Positions 24,290 through 34,435 of a stretch of 64,000 bases of DNA are shown here, piece by piece. The DNA comes from Prostheceraeus crozeri (taxonomy: Eukaryota > Platyhelminthes > Polycladida > Euryleptidae). The stretch's first letter is position 1, and each line of letters starts with the position of its first letter. Location: contig CAJQUW010001979.1 of assembly GCA_907163375.1 (NCBI GenBank), forward strand, positions 558,001-622,000. Direction: 5' to 3'. The translations under genes and the position numbers were made by a program. The notes beneath the pieces are model-generated. The model was not told the DNA's origin and searched no databases. It saw only the letters and a list, made by a program, of their open reading frames with translations.

Positions 24290-26479
24290 CTATTCCTATA
24301 AAAGTGCATATAGCTGCCGTAATGTAATACCTCATAACAGACATGTATAACTTGTATAAGTGCGTAACAATGTGCATAGTACACGGAAACTGGAATCGAC
24401 AGTGATTCAATCAAAGATGTCAGAACAAGGTAAATAGGACTCAAGTCGCTGCTCAATAGCAGAGTTACATTGGGAAACGTGATAATATCAGAAAAAATGT
24501 TCACATGCAGAAGTTTTCATTCAAAGGTTTGCTGATACATTACATTCGTTTGTCCTTCATGTTAACACTTGACCAAGTTACCATAGACATAACTGAGGAA
24601 TTTATCTTTGCTGAGAAGTACATGTAAATGCCACTGCTGCCTCCAAGTTACTGATGGGAATTATTTCTATTGGATTTTGTTTTAGAGTACACTGACTACA
24701 CTTATTCAGATACAAAGTGTAATGATTTGAGTGTAGTATCATTAGAAAGTCTGATGAAATAATTCAAATCGAAAGTCATGATAAGAGGAAATAGAGAATC
24801 AAGCAACCTTATCAGCAGATATGAGTCTTGAGATATACGAATGCTCCCCGACAATTGAAATTCAGGTTTTAAGAAGTGAATTGGATTGAGCCGTTGACAA
24901 AGTAAGGTGACTGAAATGTACATGATAGCCAATTGAATTCATTATTCAACGTGTGCCGTCCTATCTAAGCCTGTAAATTTATAAAAACTTTGAGCAAGAT
25001 TGAAGAGTTGTTGCATTCTGAAATGACATCATAGAAGGAACTGTACGTGACCATTTGCATATATGACTGCCTACAAACCAGAACTGAGCGCGGTCCACGG
25101 TAAAGCGGAGAAGTTATTCGTGATCCACATTAGCCATTAAGACATCGCGCCTAATCCACAAATGGAAGCCAATGATACCAATTAAAACGAAGTTATCGGT
25201 CCGCAAATTTTATCACCAGAATATACTTGAAATTGGCGAAAATGCATCAGAATTACAATCCCCATGGACAATTATAAGTGAATTGTGTGAATAAGTGGGA
25301 GATAGAGTTGAGCCCAAGATCTGAACCCTTTGACATTTGAAATTAGGTATGCGTTGAAGTGAATGACAATATTCCTCGGCTAAATTCAGATCAACTGAAT
25401 GTGTTCTTGAAATAATTTGAGAAAAACTAATTACCATTTCAGTAGCTTTGTAGATGCAATAACAGTCCTGCAAATTGTACGATTCGTTTTTCATCTGTAA
25501 ATGCTCATCCCTTAAATGTGAGCTGATATGTCCATTATAATTGCAACATTCACATCAGGGGTCTCCGGGTAATCGCAATTTTCAATAAAAAGCATGAAAG
25601 GACTGTCGACTATTTTCTACTGCCGTGGTTATCACGAAAAGGACATTATACTCACAGTGCATCAAAATAATAATTTGTTTTGACAACATGCACTCGGAAA
25701 TAATTCAAACAGACAATAATTTAAACTATGTTTAAGTAGGCGTCTACACGCAACTGATAAAATAAACAGCAGACATCCACTAATTTGCTCAGCAAATTGA
25801 AATAGAAACCTGTTAAAAGGCTTTCATTTTGAAAAAATATCTGGTTATCTTCTTAGAGTAGTCACTCTCTTCTATATGATAGTCAGTCTGCGTTCAAAAT
25901 CTACATGCCATACGATATTTAATGCATCAGTGCTGGAAAACAAACGCAATTATCTGATAGCATTAAAGAAAAGCACTGATGTAATAATGTGATAATGCAA
26001 ATAAAAGTTATTGTCATCTTTTGAGAAATATCTGCATATACAGTGTGTTTATTGATTGTTAAACATAAGACTCAACGAAGCGCATATTTATTTACAAATA
26101 TTTGCACTATATATGCAACTTTTTGTTGCATTTTTTAAATGCATTCTAACTATTTGACGAAAAAAGGTATCTCAATTTTTAAGAAAATATAGTTTTCCGA
26201 ACAACAGTAAAATGTTGGTGCTGAATTTAATCCCTTATTTGATTCAAGAGCTGAGTAGAAGAGATAGCTTACCGAAGCAGAAACAGAATATATATATTTT
26301 ATATTCTTTTATTGGCTCTAACAACTTGCCTGTGTGTGGAATTGATAAAGTTTTCTCAAAACGAAACCGGTCTTCCACGAACAATTTGTTTTACAAACTT
26401 ACCACCTGATACCTGGGTTATAAGGTCGGCGTGAGAATCCTTGGAGTAGATTTATCTCCTCTTTCGATGTAAATTTATA

Positions 26480-27180
26480 TATACGAGTACTATATAAAAG
26501 CTGAGAACGAAAAGGTTGTGTATTGGTCTGTTCCCTACATTGAGCCCACTAATAAAATGTTGATGCGCCGTATTCATGACATTAACAAAAAGTTGTCCGA
26601 AAAAGCTAAAATAGTCCCTGTTTTTAGAACCAACAAAAGCAAAAATCATTTCAATTACAAAGATCCGATTGCGAACGCAGTTTAATCGAATGTTGTGTAT
26701 CTCTACACTTGTGATCGCTGTCCTATGCGATACGTTGGCGCCACCAGACGTCACTTTGATCTCGCATTTCGGAACATTTAAAAGGATACCCGTGTCAAAC
26801 TGAAATTTCTATGCATCAATACATGTATAGTCCTAAAGCTGAAAACTTCTCTATCATTGGAATATCAAGATATATCCATTGATACTGGAATCTATTAAAG
26901 TGAAAGAAAAATCAGATTGACTATCTAATGAAAGGAACAGATCAGTACCCTTGTACTTGAATTTGTCACCCTGACACTCTTTCTCCGCAGTTTTGTCTCA
27001 AAAACTCTTACTTTGAACTGTTTTTGTATCACGCCATGAATTCTGTATATAAACCCTTGATTTTACCTCTACTTGTGTTTGCCGCTGAGCATGGAATGAA
27101 TGTGCATTCCAAAACATGTTCGGTTGAGAGAAAGCTTTGTATAGCCGAAATTTGAAAGTCAGAACAAGTGAAGTTTATTA
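26480..27180 (+). mobile_element. Penelope-like element remnant, 3' part with GIY-YIG domain
   Basis: A plus-strand frame runs YWSVPYIEPTNKMLMRRIHD, then PVFRTNKSKNHF, then NVVYLYTCDRCPMRYVGATR, the last being the zinc-binding and YVG part of the GIY-YIG endonuclease carried by Penelope-like retroelements. A stop interrupts the frame before the GIY-YIG part and others follow; reverse transcriptase motifs were not recognised upstream. Near 27085-27116 a CTGAGCA...GGAATG/CATTCC hairpin followed by AAAAC resembles the degenerate hammerhead motif often left by these elements. Confidence 0.7.
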
Positions 27181-27395
27181 TCTGTGACTTTAGGTCTCAC
27201 GGACTGTATTGTTCACACAACCGATTATCAGACAGTAATAAACTGATAATCAACGGAAATACAGGATACTTTTAAATTCAAGAGGCTCACATTCATTGAA
27301 CATCATACATCTACTCGTAGATCTTCAGATTGCATAAAATATAATTTCTGCGATGTCTGCTTTTGGAACTCTTTTTGTTGATAAAATTTCTGGGG

Positions 27396-27720
27396 TCACC
27401 TGCTGCAACGAAATATTTTTCTGTGAGACAGATTACAGTGTCTCATTCCACACCTACATGGTGATGATTTTGAAACAATATCCCATTTGATTGCATAAAT
27501 TTGATCTTCATCATTTGGCTTCCAGATACGTTTTGAGAGTGATGCTTCGTTCATATACGACAAGTTTGAGAACGATTTTTTGTGATTTCTGTATCTCGAA
27601 TCTGTCTTTCTCACAAATACCAAAATAGATCATTTCATCTGTTGTTGACTTAACAGTAGCCTTGTATACAAAACACTCTTGTAAGCAATCACCGCTTAAA
27701 TGACAATTTTCTTTCACTAT
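27396..27720 (-). mobile_element. Penelope-like GIY-YIG domain remnant, second copy
   Basis: Two overlapping minus-strand frames carry GIY-YIG blocks of the widespread Penelope type: NCHLSGDCLQECFVYKATVK and EMIYFGICEKDRF (27511-27717), then RYRNHKKSFSNLSYMNEASL, LSKRIWKPNDEDQIYAIKWD and the terminal RHCNLSHRKIF (27396-27623). One frameshift separates them. The GIY-YIG tyrosines are partly replaced (IYFGI for the usual YIGL), so the copy is inactive. Orientation and sequence differ from the copy at 26480, so this is another family. Confidence 0.75.
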
Positions 27721-27744
27721 ACAATTGCATTTCCGTTATATACA

Positions 27745-29781
27745 AGGTGTTTCAAAAGTAGGCTAACAGTAGAAATTGGCCTTGAAAAGCTATGTCTTAA
27801 TGCTATAGATTAATAAGCTATGTCATAATAATCTTTTTCACGATGCCACAGATAGCTAGTATGCCTTGTATTCGTAAGGGGCAAAAATTCAATACTCTGA
27901 CATCGCGTAAATCATATTAAAATATCTCATGATCTCCAGTGTTTTCATGCCTACATATTTCCCTACAACCCAATTTGAATCTATTCCGATCATGAGAAGT
28001 CGAATAACTATCCAACATCTATCAAAAAAAAATTATTAGGAAACCATGTAAACAAGATAGTAGTTGTTTCAGTGTTACTGCGGAGAAGGAAGAACAGCTG
28101 ACATTCGAATGTCCTCCGCGCCCCTCAGCCTGGTGCACGAAGACGCTGTCGTCAACACAAGACAGGGAGGCGAAGAAGGAAGAACAGCTGACATCCAAAT
28201 GTCCTTCACCTTTGTTAATTCCAGCCTCCTCTTAGACCATCGTCAGAAGCTTCTGACGATGGCCTAGAGGAGGCTGAAATTAATAAAGGTATTAACATTA
28301 AAACAACTACCATTTTGTTTGCTTGGTTTCCTAACAAAAAAATGAACAAATGAATAACCAAGGCCTATTCAACATATCAAAAAATTAATCAACTTAAAGT
28401 TGCAAAAATTCACGAACGCAAATGCTCAAAATGTCCACCATGGACATCGGCACATTCTTGTAGTCTTTCGGCCACACTGTGGCACACAGTTCTGCATAAG
28501 TTCCTGTCATCACTGATCTCTTGACAGGCATCTGTGATGTAGGAGCGGAGTTGAGAAAGTGTGTGAGGTTGTCGTCCGTACACTTTCTCCTTTACAACGC
28601 CCCAAAAGAAAAAGTCCATCGGAGTTAGATCGGAGAGCGAGAGGAGGCCAAAGGATGCTACCCACCTCCCGATCCACTTTCCTGAAAAAGTGTCATTCAG
28701 ATAGCTTCTGACACTCACTGCAAAATGCGCTGGTGCACCATCCTGCTGAAAGTACAGCTCATTGAAGTTGTTCAATGACTGCATCTCAGGAATCGCAAAG
28801 GATTGGAGCATTTGAAGGTACACCTCAGCCGTCACAGTTCTTTCAAAAAATACTGGCCCAATCACACCCGTTGCTTGACATACCGGCCCCAACGGTTGGC
28901 CAGCAGGTTCAGCTCATTTGTGATACCATTGCGGATTTTTTTCAGGGAAGTTAGACCCCAGTAGTTATGTCTATTTACGTGACCTGATAGTTTGAAACCG
29001 CTTCGTCAGACCAAACTATCTTGTCAAGCAAATCTCTGGTTCTCCCGAATTCCCGACACATACACAGCAAACTGCAAGCGTCGTTCAGCATCATCCGGTT
29101 AAGGTGCTGCAACAGTCTGGGTCGGTATGGTTTTCACCAACTTTCCTCATCAGTCTCCAAGTAGAGCTTAGAGAAATGTCCAACTCCAATGAGGCCTTCT
29201 TGTTGACTTCTTTCGGACTTTGAACAAAATTTTGGGGCCTACTCCTCGTTTGATTTTTGTGATATTGAAACTGAGGGGCGGGTCCCTGCTTTCGGTGCAC
29301 TCTACCGAACCGGTTCTTTTCAATTTCGATCGAATGCGATAAAAAGCAAAATGAGGGAGAGATTGCTGTGAAAGGCATCTCTCATTCCCATTCGCACTTT
29401 TCAGCATTCTTGTTTTTTTCAAAAGGATTTTCAAAATCTTTTCTCTGATCATCTTTAGAATGACCTGACATGACGAGAAGCAGCAAATTCAAAAAAAAGC
29501 TCAGCTTGTTTAATTCACTTCAAGTCAAACTAACAGTGTTTTGATTCAAATCAAATATTATGAACAATCCCATGTGTACGTATTCAGAGATTGGTGCTTA
29601 TCTTGTTCCATGATGCTAAGCAAGACTTCTAAAAAAATAGTTAATTACTTCGAAAAGTCTTACTGCTCATGTTGGGATCGATCATATCCAACCATCGACT
29701 GATCATATTGTAATCGCCAATAGACGTCACAACTAGATTCCTAGGCAAAAATCACTAGTAGCAGCCTACTTTGAAACACCT
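27745..29781 (-). mobile_element. mariner-like DNA transposon with both terminal repeats
   Basis: The ends share an inverted repeat of about 18 bp: GGTGTTTCAAAAGTAGGCT at 27746 and, reversed, GGTGTTTCAAAGTAGGCT at 29780. The minus strand encodes a Tc1/mariner-superfamily transposase in several broken frames: an HTH region (KKSTRRPHW, and SLELDISLSSTWRLMRKVGE in an overlapping frame) and a long catalytic frame 28892-28410 with ELYFQQDGAPAHFAVSVRSY, WIGRWVASFGLLSLSDLTPM and DFFFWGVVKEKVYG. The third acidic region is altered from the usual WPPRSPDLTPMDFF. A 299-bp palindromic MITE is inserted in the 3' untranslated part (28036-28334). Inactive but nearly full length, about 2.04 kb. Confidence 0.85.
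28036..28334. mobile_element. Palindromic MITE nested in the mariner-like element
   Basis: Outer inverted repeats of about 35 bp start TTAGGAAACCA, followed by TG(T/C)AAACAA-type sequence and GTAGTTGTTT, with the complement at the right end. Inside, a near-perfect hairpin at 28223-28275 is centred on AGAAGCTTCT. A roughly 35-bp direct repeat containing GAAGGAAGAACAGCTGACAT occurs at about 28081 and 28170. No coding capacity. Its position inside the mariner-like element shows it arrived later. Confidence 0.75.
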
Positions 29782-29944
29782 GGATCTTGTGTATATATTT
29801 CCGTTTCCATATATATATATATACATATTTAAAAAAAAATTTTAAATATCACAGTATTTGGTGAAGTATATAGAGAAATGTTTCTGCCCGCAAAAAATCA
29901 AAACAGAAATTTAGCACCAGCGCTTTCAATATATCTTCAGTTGC

Positions 29945-29965
29945 TTAATTAATTAATTAATTAAT
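29945..29965. repeat. (TTAA)n microsatellite
   Basis: Five tandem TTAA units between the mariner-like and Penelope-like elements. Confidence 0.9.
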
Positions 29966-30176
29966 CATTTACAAATTAAAAAGGTAGATAAATGAAAATC
30001 ATTAAGATATCTAAAATGAAAGCACACAATAATGATTCTATGTAGCATACTTATTTCATTCTATGCAGTGCCTTGAAAAGTGAGACAACTCTTGAAATCG
30101 ATCGGGAGCATGTAAAATTCAGTTTGAGGTACCCTTCTAGTTTTGATTTTCTATACATAATTTTCTAACATTTTAC

Positions 30177-30180
<4 letters not shown>

Positions 30181-30218
<38 letters not shown>
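30181..30218. repeat. (TA)n microsatellite at Penelope element border
   Basis: An alternating TA tract ends 4 bp before the left inverted repeat of the Penelope-like element at 30222. It may be the insertion target. Confidence 0.9.
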
Positions 30219-30221
<3 letters not shown>

Positions 30222-30222
<1 letters not shown>

Positions 30223-30496
30223 ATTGACTGATTAGCGTTCTGAAGCAATGACAAAACAAAACACGTTACACGAATTTGCAAGAATTTAAGCAAGTAGGAA
30301 AAACAATTATTTATTTAAAAACCTTTAGGAGGTATGACATACCGTTGCAATCTACAGTGTGATTGATCTTAGGTTGATACTCTTTTATCATTAAAGCTTC
30401 TACAACATTTATATGATAATTACTGTTACCTTTATACCTTATGCGAAATTGATTACTTATATCATACGTACAATGATTACATGTATTGATATGTTT
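30222..30496 (-). repeat. Left pseudo-LTR of Penelope-like element (inverted)
   Basis: Inverted copy of 32793-33067, starting AATTGACTGATTAGCG. On the minus strand it encodes the same GIY-YIG tail as the right copy. The two copies differ at only a few positions by eye, indicating a fairly recent insertion. Confidence 0.93.
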
Positions 30497-30563
30497 TTAT
30501 ATTATTATTATAGTACTATCGTATTGTTTTTTCATTAGCTTATTAAAATTTTCATGCGAGCAT

Positions 30564-30607
30564 GAACTCTTGATGAGGACCAATGAATGGTCGAAAAGCT
30601 TTGAGTC
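30564..30607 (+). ncRNA. Hammerhead-ribozyme-like motif in Penelope-like element
   Basis: The core TTGATGAG is followed by stem II GACC, a 7-nt AATGAAT loop, GGTC, and then GAAA. ACTC upstream and GAGT downstream could pair. The canonical core is CUGAUGA...GAAA; here the first core C is T, so cleavage is doubtful. Hammerhead ribozymes in this position are known from Penelope-like elements, which supports the homology. Confidence 0.5.
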
Positions 30608-30617
30608 AATAAATTAG

Positions 30618-31220
30618 ATGTGTAACAACATTGTTGTGTTTACTATTCTATGGGTACTTAAAAGTGTAAAATTACCAACCTATTTCTACAGCCTGCAAAA
30701 GCTGTACAACATTCCTGTATCGGAATGTAGAAGATTTGAAAAATTAACCGAGAAAAGACACAAGCAAAGATTAGATTTGGAATACTTTGAAAAATGCCTT
30801 CTTCTCAATGTCATACCGAAGTTTCTGCAGTTCAAAATACCGAACTTAGATGCAATTAAAAGTAATGTAGAAAATTACCACAAATTAACCTTTGAGTCAC
30901 ATATTAAGTATGTCAAGCGGGAAATAAAAATTAACGATCGCAAATATAAAGTATGTAATGACAGCTTACGCAGTAAATTGTCTTGGTTACGTATGTGCAT
31001 TCTGGATATGATGATGCTGGCAGAAGTTAAAAGTAAAATGAAAACTCACACAATGAGACATAATTCTAAAATTTCCAAACTATGGCTGGAACAGAGATTG
31101 CCAGCACCGGACTGTATAGTCAATAAAAGCAAATACGTGCTCTCTCCTATTGAGAATGAGACACTAAGATTTGGTTTAAAAAACAGCATCATAACAAAAA
31201 ACCCGATAATTTTGGAATAA
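30618..31220 (+). CDS. Penelope-like element, N-terminal ORF portion
   Basis: A 200-codon frame rich in Lys and helical segments (KLTEKRHKQRLDLEYFEKCL, NVIPKFLQFKIPN, EQRLPAPDCIVNKSKYVLSP). It matches the N-terminal region that precedes the RT in Penelope-like proteins, where a sentence such as IPxFLxFK followed by a PDxxxxN(L/K)S block is typical. The true initiator is uncertain; 30618 is simply the first ATG. The protein would continue in another frame through 31400-31660. Confidence 0.75.
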   Translation: MCNNIVVFTILWVLKSVKLPTYFYSLQKLYNIPVSECRRFEKLTEKRHKQRLDLEYFEKCLLLNVIPKFLQFKIPNLDAIKSNVENYHKLTFESHIKYVKREIKINDRKYKVCNDSLRSKLSWLRMCILDMMMLAEVKSKMKTHTMRHNSKISKLWLEQRLPAPDCIVNKSKYVLSPIENETLRFGLKNSIITKNPIILE

Positions 31221-31743
31221 AGTACCAAATAGAAAAAACCATTACTGCGAATTGCAAAGACAATGAAGAATTATCAGTAACACAGGCGCTAAAACAAGAT
31301 ATCATAGCAACAGTTAACAACTTCGAAAACAATGCAAAAAGTGAGTACCGCAGTAATACAAATAAAAGGCTACACAGAACACTGACTAATCTAGCAAAAA
31401 TGAAAAATTTGAAAATTTGCTCATTTGATAAAGGTAACGGTATTGTACTTGTAGATGCTGATGAATACTTTAACAAATTAGACGTAATTATCAATGATAC
31501 CTCTAAGTTTAAAAAAGTACAAGTACCAGATGACTTAAAAAAGCACCCTACTATTATGGAAGAATGCAGATTGTATCGTTACTTAGTAAAACATGTAAAA
31601 CGGTACATCTCACTGAAGATACATAAAAGTACATTACGCCATCTGGTAGTGAACCAGCTAAAATGTAAGGTACGATAAAAGTACATGAAACTAACGCTCC
31701 TGCTCGACCAATTGTCAGTACAAGAGGGTCGTACAATTACAAT

Positions 31744-32832
31744 TTGGCCAAGTACCTCGATACAATCATCAAACAACACATCAATAAAAAATACTTGCTG
31801 AGTTCAACAGCTGAATTTATTGACAGAATTAAAGAAAAACAGTCGGTATTTAATAAGAACAATGTCTTAGTGAGTTTTGACGTGGAATCACTGTTTACCA
31901 ATATACCTGTAGATGAAGTTATTACCATAGCAGCTAACCTAGTATACAGTAGTAATTCAAACAACAAACCGCGATACGGTAAAGATGTTTTCATAAAACT
32001 ATGTAAATTCGCTACACAAGGCAGCTTTATGTACAATGATAATATGTATAGTCAAACAGATGGAGTTTCGATGGGTTCACCGTTGGCACCAACGCTTGCT
32101 AATCTCTTCCCAGCAGAATTAGAACAAGGTTGGATGGGAGAACAATTCCCGCCCCTGTTCTACTCCAGATATGTAGATGACTGCATATGCGTATTTGATA
32201 ACGTAGACAAAATTCACAAATTCCATGAGTACCTAAACAAACAACATCCTAACCTAAAATTCACCACTGAAGTGGGTAACAACAAGTTACCTTTCCTAGA
32301 TGTAGTCATTAACACCGAAGATACTTTGCAAATTTCCATTTACCGTAAAGATACGTATACTGGCCTCTTATTAAATTACAATTCCGTTTGCCCTAGGCAA
32401 TGGAAAGTTGGACTTATTAATGGGATGTTACATCGAGCATATACAGTATCAAACTGCTGGAAAATGTTTCATAACGAAGTAAAAAACATGACTAGTATTT
32501 TTCAGAAAAACGGCTACCCACGGAGTACAGTAGAAAAAATCGTACGTAGCTTTCTTAACAAAAAGAATACAGTGATTTCCAACGGGCACAATGATACATG
32601 TACGAGTACAGCAGATGCACATGTAAACTATACAGTACTACCGTATATTGGTCAACCATCGCTTACATTACGGAATAATTTGATGAAAATATACAAAAGA
32701 TACGGTATCAACTCTAAGATTGTATATAAGATACCAAACGAAGACTCCAGCAAAGGATCGAAGAGCATAGAAGTACAGATACAGCAGTTTGCAAACATAT
32801 CAATACATGTAATCATTGTACGTATGATATAA
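31744..32832 (+). CDS. Penelope-like reverse transcriptase domain
   Basis: This frame encodes the RT that copies the element RNA. Visible motifs: VSFDVESLFTNIPVDE with the first catalytic Asp (residue 46 of the frame); DGVSMGSPLAPTLANLF; the catalytic box SRYVDDCICVF (residues 141-151); LPFLDVVI; and ISIYRKDTYTGLLLNYNS, a Penelope hallmark. It is followed by the thumb region and YTVLPYIGQPSLTLRNNL linking to the GIY-YIG nuclease. Homology in this frame also extends upstream of the ATG (ARPIVSTRGSYNYN from about 31700), so 31744 is not a natural start. A frame change before the nuclease tail separates the two activities. Confidence 0.93.
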   Translation: MAKYLDTIIKQHINKKYLLSSTAEFIDRIKEKQSVFNKNNVLVSFDVESLFTNIPVDEVITIAANLVYSSNSNNKPRYGKDVFIKLCKFATQGSFMYNDNMYSQTDGVSMGSPLAPTLANLFPAELEQGWMGEQFPPLFYSRYVDDCICVFDNVDKIHKFHEYLNKQHPNLKFTTEVGNNKLPFLDVVINTEDTLQISIYRKDTYTGLLLNYNSVCPRQWKVGLINGMLHRAYTVSNCWKMFHNEVKNMTSIFQKNGYPRSTVEKIVRSFLNKKNTVISNGHNDTCTSTADAHVNYTVLPYIGQPSLTLRNNLMKIYKRYGINSKIVYKIPNEDSSKGSKSIEVQIQQFANISIHVIIVRMI

Positions 32833-33067
32833 GTAATCAATTTCGCATAAGGTATAAAGGTAACAGTAATTATCATATAACTGTTGTAGAAGCTTTAATG
32901 ATAAAAGAGTATCAACCTAAGATCAATCACACTGCAAATTGCAACGGTATGTCATACCTCCTAAAGGTTTTTAAATAAATAATTGTTTTTCCTACTTGCT
33001 TAAATTCTTGCAAATTCGTGTAATGTGTTTTGTTTTGTCATTGCTTCAGAACGCTAATCAGTCAATT
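32793..33067 (+). repeat. Right pseudo-LTR of Penelope-like element
   Basis: The 275-bp 3' end of the element, encoding the final part of the GIY-YIG endonuclease and a short 3' UTR, repeated in inverted orientation at 30222-30496. Confidence 0.93.
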
Positions 33068-34179
33068 GCACCAGCCGATCGATGCATCAAGTCTCATATA
33101 TGAAAATGTACATCACAACAATGGGTAAAATTATAGTATTAATTCAATTCAATTTGAAGGCCAAAAGAAAAACTCATAAAATTGCACAAGCGCTTTCTGG
33201 TCTTCAGGTGCAAATAACAATTTTATTCTGTATTAATATGCCTTTCATCTCATCTGTAGTTTCTGTCAATTGCGTTGAAAAAGGGCATGGACCCGAAACG
33301 TTAGCTGATCTGAAAAAGGAGTTTTTTTGATTTGTTGACATTATATCAGAGGGAGAGACACCTGTATTTTCAATGCAGAATATAACTGCCATAAAAATGC
33401 ACCTCTCATCAGAACCGAACTATGAGATACATGGCAATTCGTGGTAATGAGAAAAAACTGCGGCTCGGATAATTTTGAAATTTATTTATAGCAAATTTTC
33501 CGGAACATTATGGTTGCCAATAACATGAGTGACGAAGATATTACTGATGACTTGTTGTCATTTGAATCGTAAACGATCTTAGTCATCTGCTGTATACATA
33601 CGCTTTAATGAATTGGTAAAACACATCCTGATTTCAAGTGATGATAAAGGTCAAGGAATATTTATTTCCAATCGTTGAAGGGCATTGTGAAACTCTAAAA
33701 CTCAACATCATGAAATACATTTGCAAATGTACATGATGTGAGTGACTTATAATTGTTGTCATTAAATAAATTTCGATCTAACTTTTCAAACTAGAAATTG
33801 GATGACCATTTCTAAATTCCTCTCACTCTATCTGATCATGAATATGATTATTGACTACTATCCCACGCACATAATTGCAAATTATGGCTGACAAGTACTT
33901 TGAGGACACAAGAGTAAGTGCAATGCGAGCATGATCTACTAACTGCTATCAATCATTATTGATTTTCCTTACAACTACGAAAATCATCGATTTTATTCAG
34001 ACAAGTCGCATGTTGATCTTTAATCTCATGACAAAGGAATGAAATTATGCTACCGCTTCAAAAATACGCAGTTTTTTTAACATTTGGAATCAGATTCTGT
34101 TGCCGATACAGTTGCAAAAATGCTAAACAAATTTTCTTGACGACAAACAATCATGTTTCAAAAAATGTTCGGTTCTAAT

Positions 34180-34435
34180 CATGGAAATAGATTGTTTATC
34201 TGAAGTTGACTAGAATGGAAATTGACTCAAGGTCGCGGCACATCCGGGGGAACTAAGTTGGTGCATGAATGACCGATGAAAATATTAGAACTGCACATGT
34301 GATTGATTCTAACCCAATGACACAGCCGTTGACAAGTGTATCTAAGTGAAAATGCGTGCGATTTATGTGCCACTATTGTGTATTGCATGAAGATGTTCTT
34401 ACATTCTAGTAGTCGCATTGTTATCAATTTCTATG
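34180..34435 (+). mobile_element. hAT-type MITE, copy 2
   Basis: A 256-bp unit starting CATGGAAAT and ending ATTTCTATG, with an 8-bp flanking repeat GTTCTAAT/GCTCTAAT (one mismatch; 34172-34179 and 34436-34443). The interior is nearly identical to the copy at 45913 and clearly related to 13126. Confidence 0.9.

Larger units (their letters stand above)
30222..33067 (+). mobile_element. Penelope-like retroelement with inverted terminal pseudo-LTRs
   Basis: A 2846-bp unit bounded by 275-bp inverted repeats (30222-30496 and 32793-33067). The right repeat is the natural 3' end of the element, including the last codons of the GIY-YIG endonuclease (EALMIKEYQPKIN then MSYLLKVFK and stop); the left repeat is an inverted copy of it. 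Between them lie a hammerhead-like motif (30564-30607), an N-terminal region (30618-31220), a linker with SFDKGNGIVLVDADEYFNKL, and the reverse transcriptase (about 31690-32832). The reading frame is interrupted about three times, so it is not active as it stands, but it is by far the best-preserved retroelement here. Inverted terminal pseudo-LTRs are a known habit of Penelope-like elements. Confidence 0.92.

Noticed and set aside
25213-25494. 93-codon minus-strand frame lying in a VAC14 intron
   Set aside because: No VAC14 similarity, and the exons at 42027 and 23151 already join in matching phase, so no exon is needed here.
30068-30084. CAGTGCCTTGAAAAGTG resembling a vertebrate Tc1 terminal repeat
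   Set aside because: Single short match with no partner end and no transposase adjacent.
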